Source of the DNA: Corbicula japonica
Taxonomy: Eukaryota; Mollusca; Bivalvia; Venerida; Cyrenidae
Direction: 5' to 3'
DNA: 64,000 bases
Assembly (NCBI GenBank): GCA_038501625.1
Contig: JAZAYU010000012.1
Coordinates: 8,680,001-8,744,000 of the forward strand
In this document: positions 57,641 to 64,000 of the stretch, in pieces
Numbering within the stretch: position 1 is the stretch's first letter
How the letters are laid out: the number at the start of each line of letters is the position of its first letter
Program-made: the position numbers and the translations under genes
Notes under the pieces: generated by a model
Told to the model about the DNA's origin: nothing
The model's database searches: none
What the model saw: the letters and a program-made list of their open reading frames with translations, nothing else

Positions 57641-57955
57641 TAAGCGGAAACTGAATTTCTTTTAAGCAACAGTGTCCTTGACCTCAGACACCTAGGTAGC
57701 AATCCTATGCTGCCTTTTGATATAAGCTACTTATACACCAAGTAGGCAAAAGCAAACTCAAGTTATTTAGCAGAAAGTGAAATTCTATTTTTAGCAACAG
57801 TGACCTTGACTTTGATCACAGACACCTGGGTTGCAAACCCAATCTCCCTTTTAATAAAAGCTACCCATACACCAAGTTTGGAATCAATTGGCCAAAGCAA
57901 AGTCAAGTAATTGAGCAGAGACTGAATATCTATTTTTATCAAAAGTGACCTTGAT

Positions 57956-58136
57956 CTTGGGTTCAAACCCCGATAATATGCGCCAGGGCACTTAATGACA
58001 ATACTTCCATGAAGGTTTAGTTGAAATCTGTTGAGAAATGTAGGAGTTGTGCACACAAGAAATTATGCCCGCCTGCCCGCCCATCTGCCCGCCAACATAC
58101 CCCAATCTAATAACCAGGTTTTTCCTTTGGAAAACC
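57956..58136 (+). mobile_element. Helentron-like element, 3' end only
   Basis: Single core fragment, (gccc)n microsatellite (cccgcctgcccgcccatctg) and terminal hairpin aggtttttcctttggaaaacct followed by agttaaa. Confidence 0.55.
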
Positions 58137-59130
58137 TAGTTAAAAACAGCTAGACCTAAAAATCACCTAAAATTCTATTAAAATTTATTCAGAAATACTA
58201 AGCAACACAAAATATTATTTTAAATGCCAACATGAGTATAATGATCATGACCAGAAAATGATGTGTCCTTATTAAAGAACTTTCATTTTCAAAGAGAGAA
58301 ATCAATTTATGTCATCAATTAATGTGACAAAGAAACAACCAGGAAATTGAAGGTCAAACACTTTTATTAATGTCTCATACAGTTGACATATGTCAGTGAA
58401 GAGGACATAAGATTAACTGTTGTCAGATTCATATTTCTCATGTAGGCATTTAACGAAGGCTTCCCTTAATGAGCTTCGGTCGATAATGCCACAGTTTGGT
58501 CGCGGCCGTAGTTATCGTTTTTGTCCGGTGAAAAATGTAATTTTACCACATAACACAAAATAAATTGTTAATGTTTAGGTTAAAAGTAAAAATGGTTCAA
58601 AATATGTTGTAGAGGACAAACATTTTGACATATATCATGTTTAGAAAGAAAATAATTTATAAAAAACAAGTTCTGGTCACATGACGTACCGGGAATTCCC
58701 TGCATGCAAACCGAAAGTACAAATCCTAATGCAGGTAGAACATGATTTTCGAGTGAGATTTAATGCTCGTAAGCGTCAAACAATACTGAAACAACCCAGT
58801 AGAGCGTTATTGACAGAACACAACTATGCCAACGTGTATTTGTGTGATGGAAATGCCTGTAAAAATGCAAGTTTCAAATACGGACATGTTTAAAACACGG
58901 CCCCGTCGTAAAAGTAAAGTACAGCCCAAAAAGGAAACTAGAATGTGTTCTAGGACACTGATGCCCCCACTGTTGCAACAAAATTTGTAATAAAAAAATT
59001 CAAACAAGTCAGTAGTATGACACATGGGGCTAAATTTCTAAAAAAAATAAAAAAATGAGATGTTTATTGAAAACAAAATTAATAGTGTAATAAAACATAC
59101 TGATTTCTCTAAAAACTGATTAGGCAATAC
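58137..59130. other. No gene recognised
   Basis: Contains a 70-codon plus frame (58681-58893) with no recognisable domain. Not claimed as a gene. Confidence 0.35.
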
Positions 59131-60135
59131 AAAGTGCACAAAACTATTGTGAAAATGAATGAAATAACAGTTTCTCCAATGAAAAAGATATATTGGTATA
59201 AATGGCAGTATGTTATAACAATCTACACATCATGTCTAATCATCTGTGCAAGTTTGAAAGAAATCTGCCAAATAGAAAATGTGGAGTTGATGCCACAAGA
59301 TTTTGCAACTGAAATTAACAAAGGAAAAATCTTTTCTTTAAAATCATCTACACATCCAGCTTGATAATGTGTGCATGTTTGAAAATAAACTGTTCAATAG
59401 TAAATGAGGAGATGATGCCACAAGATTTTATTACTGAAATAAACAAAGGGCCATAACTGTGATTAAAATGGTCACAGTAAAAAATCCTTTCTTTACGATC
59501 ATCTACACATCCTTCTTGATCATGTATGCACGTTTGAAAGAAATCCGTCCAATAGTAAATGAGGAGTTAATGCCACAAGATTTTATTACTGAAATTAACA
59601 AAGGGCCATAACTCTGGTAAAAATGGCCGTATGAAGAAATCTTTTCTTTACGATCGTGTTCACATCCTGCTTGATCATCTGTGCAAATTTGAAACAAATC
59701 CCTCAGATAGTTAATGAGGAGTTGATGCCACAAGATTTAATTACTGAAATTAACAAAGGGCCTTAACTCTGGTGAAAATGGTCGCAGGAAATCCTTTCTT
59801 TATGATCATCTAGACATCCTGCTTGATCATCTGTGCAAATTAAAAGAAATCCGCCTTGAAGTTTAGGACGAGTTGATGCCACAAGATTTAAATAGTGAAA
59901 TTAACAAAAGGCCATAACTGTGGTGAAAATGGTCGCAGGAAAAAATCCTTTCTTTACGATCATCTAGACATCCTGCTTGTTCATCTGTGCAAGTTTGAAT
60001 GAAATCTGACCTATAGTTTAGGAGGAGTTGATGCCACAAGATTTGGGGACGTACGGACGGACGTATGGACGGATGTACGTACGGACGTATGGACGGACGA
60101 GTGCAACTCTATATGCCTCCCACTTTGTGGGGGCA
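59131..60135 (-). mobile_element. Helentron-like element (family B, minus strand) with about 7 tandem units
   Basis: Right end is tatgcctcccactttgtggg hairpin and gacggacg-rich microsatellite (60045-60100). Units of about 120 bp share atgccacaagattt, aaagggccataactctgg and gatcatct.cacatcctgcttgat. This is the multi-unit version of the copies at 5815, 6526 and 26931. Confidence 0.75.
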
Positions 60136-61290
60136 CAAAAAAACGTTCTCCCTTTAACATTCGTGGCTATAATAGAATTATTTATTTTGAAAATTTTTCA
60201 ATTAGAAGATAAATAAATGTTGTCTTAAATATGGGCCGTCTTTTGACTACAATTTAGTCAGAAACGGAAAACACGGTCCTACCATTTAATTTCTTTATTT
60301 GAAAATATATCTTCAAAATTCTTTGCATATTAAATAGGACCCAACAAGCTATTGCGAAACATTTGATGTTGAAAATATCTTAATTAGAAATTCAATTAAG
60401 GGGTATGACTGTGTTTTCCGTTTCACAAGGTACATTGAACTCTCATTAAATCTGCAATCTTTTGCTCTGTGTTATGGTGAACAGTACTTGTATAATTGCA
60501 GACATCGCTGCAGTGTTTAGTATATTCATCTATTAAAATAAACATCTTTCAGATGTAGTAATGTTTAGGAAAATGATGTCTTTTTTACTCTCTGGTCATA
60601 TCTCAAAACAGTGGGTTAAGTCATTTTCAAATCTTAATTTCTGAAGTTAACTACGGTAAAAATATTTCAAATTGTTATATGTTACTCAGTTATGATTATA
60701 GATGATATTTAGGTAATGTTTATTGATGTACCTACTTCAATATTTTGAAAAAAAATTGGCTAAAGTGACTTCGGCAATTTTGTTTTTTCGAGAATTTAAA
60801 GGAATTCCTGTATACTGTCACTGAAGTTTTCACCAATATAATAGCTATTTTATTAAAATCACTCATTATATGAACTTTTATAATAAGAACAATTATATCT
60901 GCATTGAATTAATGCTTTTTTACATAGAAATTTGTCCAAAAACTTCCAAAAAAAAACACTTTTTTGAAATCATGTACCGTTGTATTTGTTCCCATACGCA
61001 AAAAGAGATGTCGGGGAATTAAAAAATGTGAAAATGCAAAAAACACACAGTAAAAGATTGTTTAAATGTGTATTTAAATTAGATAGTGCAATTACATCAC
61101 AAATATTGCAAGTTTTAGTTAGTATGAAATTTTTCCCATTAGGGGAAGACTTTCTTAAAATGAAGTTTTGTGATGTTTAGTTTGTGTAAATGTGTTTGCA
61201 AATAGAAGTTCAGAGAATTTTTAGATTTTGTTATTTTTCCTTAATGTTCTAATGTGTCTTACCATTAACAAAACAAGCAGTCGGAACAAC
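60136..61290. other. No gene recognised
   Basis: AT-rich. A 66-codon frame (60980-61180) lacks motifs. Confidence 0.4.
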
Positions 61291-62425
61291 AGCAATATTC
61301 CCCGCCGCAGATGTGAATGTGGGAAAGGTTAAGAGCAAGTTAAACAATAGCTCTAGGCAACGGGCAGGCAGGTAGAAGCCAATTCAAGTGCAAGAGTATG
61401 TCGTGTTCAGATAAGTTTCAGAGTATTGGCCTGCTCAAACATCAGAGGTGGCCTTGACTTTGAGCCAGCCAGATTGGAACATGGGTTCTGCACATCAGGT
61501 TCATGAACTGAACATTTCACTTAAGTTTCATGATATTCATTCCAGGGGTTCAGAAGATATGAACTGGACATGAAATGCATGGTTCAAATCTTCAAACACA
61601 ACTGTTGACCTTGACATTGAGCCGGCCATGTTGGAACATGGATTCTGCACATTGTCTTGATGGGGAGAACATTTGACTAAAGTTTCATAAAATTCGTTCT
61701 AGGGGTAAAAAAGGTATAGACCAGACACAAAGCATGCAACTTTCATGAAATTTCTTAAGGCTTTTAAAAAAACACCACTGGTGACCTTGACATTAAGGCA
61801 GCCATGTTGGAACATAATTATGTTCTGCACGTTGTCTTCATGGGGAGAATGTTTGACTAAAGTTTCATGAAATTCCTTCTAAGGGTTAACAACATCTTAG
61901 TAACATTGAATCTAAATATAGCTGAAGACAGGTAGAAATATTGGAATTTTGATACTTTTAATTTTCACTGCTACTAAAATTTTTATTTCAAATTTAAACA
62001 CTGAACAACCAGGGAATGAATTGTTCAGGACAGATTGAATTTTAAGATGGTATAAAGTTTGTGTCAAAATCTGGTTGATAACAGTAGAAAATCATTGAAG
62101 AACATGATTTTAATAATTTGAGTAGAGATCATCAATATCAATATTCATACCAAATTTGATGACAATTAGACACAAAATGTGACCTCTGTTGCTTTAACAA
62201 AATTTTGACTTTAATCTGACCTAGTGACCTTGACATTGAGCCAGCCATGTTGGAACATGGGTTCTTCACGTTGTCTTGATGGGGAGAAGATTTCCCTAAA
62301 GTTTCATGAAATTACTTCTAGAGGTTGAAAAGTTATGGACCGGACACAAAATGTGCGCACACAGACAGACGGATGAACAGACAGCCGGTCAAAGACCATT
62401 CCTATATCCCCCAGCCGCGGGGTAA
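61290..62425 (+). mobile_element. Helentron-like element (family I)
   Basis: Units of about 150 bp (gaccttgacattgagccagcc, atgttggaacatgg.ttctgcac.ttgtcttgatggggaga, taaagtttcatgaaatt) at 61440-61900 and 62215-62345, then an acagacagacggatgaacag tail and hairpin-like ccccagccgcgggg. The segment 61900-62200 is a divergent insert. Confidence 0.6.
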
Positions 62426-62630
62426 ATAAAAAAACATTAAGAATATTTATGTGAGCAAAGTTTCATGAATGGAATTTTGTCCTTATTGAAATTTTGATAA
62501 TTTTCTTTTTATTGATGAACATGCAATGATGACTATAGATGACCCTTTAAACAAATTTAATATTTCAATGACATCCTTTATGTTGATGGGATGACATGAA
62601 AAGTCTTTGTATACTAAGCAAATTTTTCCC

Positions 62631-62848
62631 TTAACCCTTTCCTCCATAGATACACCTGTATTGTGTAGATCCAGATCAGCAGACACATCGTCTGATCAAA
62701 ATCTGCACTGTTCACTTTCGGTCAGGCTATTTCTGACCAAAATGCTATCAGTGCAGATCCTGATCAGATGGCACAGATATGCTGGCTGATCTGGATCTAC
62801 ACTGGTCGCACATGCTTAAAAATGCGAATATGTTGAGGAAAGGGTTAA
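62631..62848 (-). mobile_element. TTAA MITE inside the right inverted copy
   Basis: Mirror of 48502-48719 including its private changes, so the duplication happened after the MITE inserted. Confidence 0.8.
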
Positions 62849-63557
62849 GAGATTCTCTGGCAAATCAGACTTCCTATTTTGTGGATGTCATTTTTTTCAA
62901 GAAAGCAATAAGTTATTTCATCTTAAAAATATCTAGTTGGATCCCCCTTAACTTCATTGGAACATATATAAAGTATTTCTTTACTTAGCAAAATTTTTCC
63001 CCCAAAAAGTAACGTCTTTGAATGAGATACTTTTTTTATTGCTTTGATATTTATTTCATTATTTCAGCATTAAATTACTATGTAAAAGTCTAAAACCTAC
63101 ACCTAAATCCTTTGGCATAAGGTAAAAAGTATATTTATACTTAGCAAAATTTTTTCCAAAAAAAGAAAGGTCTCTGCCTCTGTTCAGAGACTTTTTTTTT
63201 TTTCATGAATGTGATTCTTTAATTATTGTTTTAATATTGATTTCATTATTTCAGCATAAAATAATTTTCTTATAGTTAATACCTACACCTAACTCCTTTG
63301 GTATAAGGTGAAAAGTATATTTATATACTTAGCAAAATTTTTCGCCCCCAAAAAGAAAGGTCTCTGCCGCCGTTCAGAGACTTTTTTTTTTTTTTCGTGA
63401 ATGTGATTTACATTTATTGTTTCTTTTCATATCTTGTTTTCTTTTCTTTGTTTTAATATTGTACCTTGTTGCTTAAGTATGGGAGGAGGGTTTTTAAGAT
63501 TCTTTTTTCCTTACCATCATATCTTTTAGTTTTAACTTTATTTAGTCATGGCAAGGC

Positions 63558-63642
63558 AGTTGGGTAGCTCAGCTGGTAGAGCAACTCAGAACTGTGCTTT
63601 TATGTTCATGAGGAGGTCCCAGGTTCGAACCCTGGTCCTACA
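63558..63642 (+). tRNA. tRNA-like sequence, right copy
   Basis: Same sequence as 47708-47792 on the opposite strand: gggtagctcagctggtagag A-box region and ggttcgaaccc B box. The acceptor is imperfect and the anticodon arm atypical. Confidence 0.5.
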
Positions 63643-64000
63643 GCCTCAGCCATGACAAGCAAAGTTGATTCCAAAAGCTGATGGTCAGGGAAAAGTGGAA
63701 TCTGAAAATAATAAAAGCTGGAAAAAACACATTTTTAAAATTTTAATGATGAAAATGGAAATTAAATACATTTTATTTCATATGGTTACATTAAAAAGAC
63801 TGCCTTAAAGCATGATGTAAAATACCAGTTTTGCTGCATTCTTTCTTTTTTATAATTGATTTTTATTATCAATGAATTTTGTGAAATCTGTAACTACCAA
63901 TTTTCAATATCTAGTCCTGTTCGCAGATGTTATTGCATTTTAATCAATAAAAACAAAATTATCAAAATCTCTGTAATGGCAAAATGCAGTTCAATAAAAC

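Larger units (their letters stand above)
55660..57955 (-). mobile_element. Helentron-like element (family F, minus strand), split by a Tigger-like insertion
   Basis: The minus-strand 3' end is caggtgagc...aaggctaattagccc (hairpin). Units agtgaccttgactttgatca and agctacccatacac..agttt repeat at 56210-56470 and 57640-57955. Extra sequence at 55850-56160 is unexplained. Confidence 0.6.
62415..64000 (-). repeat. Right copy of the large inverted duplication, runs off the window
   Basis: Reverse complement of 47350-48811. Has an extra about 130 bp (62483-62612). The left edge gtttcatgaatggaattttgtcc..attttgataattttctttttattga is about 70% similar to the reverse complement of the right edge, suggesting long terminal inverted repeats of a TIR element. 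Confidence 0.8.

Noticed and set aside
63558..63642. Functional tRNA gene
   Set aside because: A and B boxes are good, but acceptor and anticodon stems do not pair properly.

Overview
This is an animal (eukaryotic) genomic window. It is AT-rich, has GT-AG introns, C2H2 zinc-finger proteins split across exons, and very dense transposon-derived sequence. The non-coding elements (tandem cores of about 120-165 bp, gacgg/ccgtc-type microsatellite tails and a terminal hairpin; TTAA-flanked MITEs; a terminal exon resembling a MIEAP domain) fit a bivalve mollusc best. The species cannot be fixed from the sequence alone.

Layout. 1-0.6 kb: last coding exon of a MIEAP-like gene. 1.7-3.2 kb: dispersed repeats and a block duplicated upstream of both zinc-finger genes. 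3.66-9.11 kb: C2H2 zinc-finger gene A (three coding exons, 895 codons, 13 fingers). 9.1-14.7 kb: non-coding, with TTAA MITEs and the second copy of the upstream block. 14.7-21.7 kb: zinc-finger gene B (three coding exons, 531 codons, 9 fingers). B has the same intron positions and phases and the same 174-nt middle exon as A, but its first intron is filled by a 4.2-kb TIR element and its second is bounded at both ends by MITEs. 21.7-32 kb: transposon field, including a 2.9-kb hAT-like element with 8-bp target duplications inside a Helentron-like element. 32.3-44.5 kb: a possible plus-strand multi-exon transcript (splice-site-bounded, GC-richer islands, one exon duplicated), probably non-coding, interleaved with MITEs and tandem arrays. 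45-64 kb: almost pure repeat, including a nest of mobile elements at 50.2-53.2 kb, a Tigger-like element at 56.5-57.6 kb, a solo-LTR-like insertion, and two near-identical 1.4-kb segments in inverted orientation (47.4-48.7 and 62.6-64.0 kb).

The two zinc-finger genes are the main functional content. They are tandem paralogues sharing an N-terminal module of about 65 residues, VKQE SUMO-type motifs, an acidic DEDT motif and a finger array. They differ in two ways: A has a duplicated four-finger cassette, and A carries an expanded 15-residue W-x-G-D-V repeat after the last finger, of which B has a single unit. I found no bacterial-type operons, CRISPR arrays, rRNA genes or intact transposase genes. 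Most remaining short open frames lie in repeats or on the antisense strand of exons.
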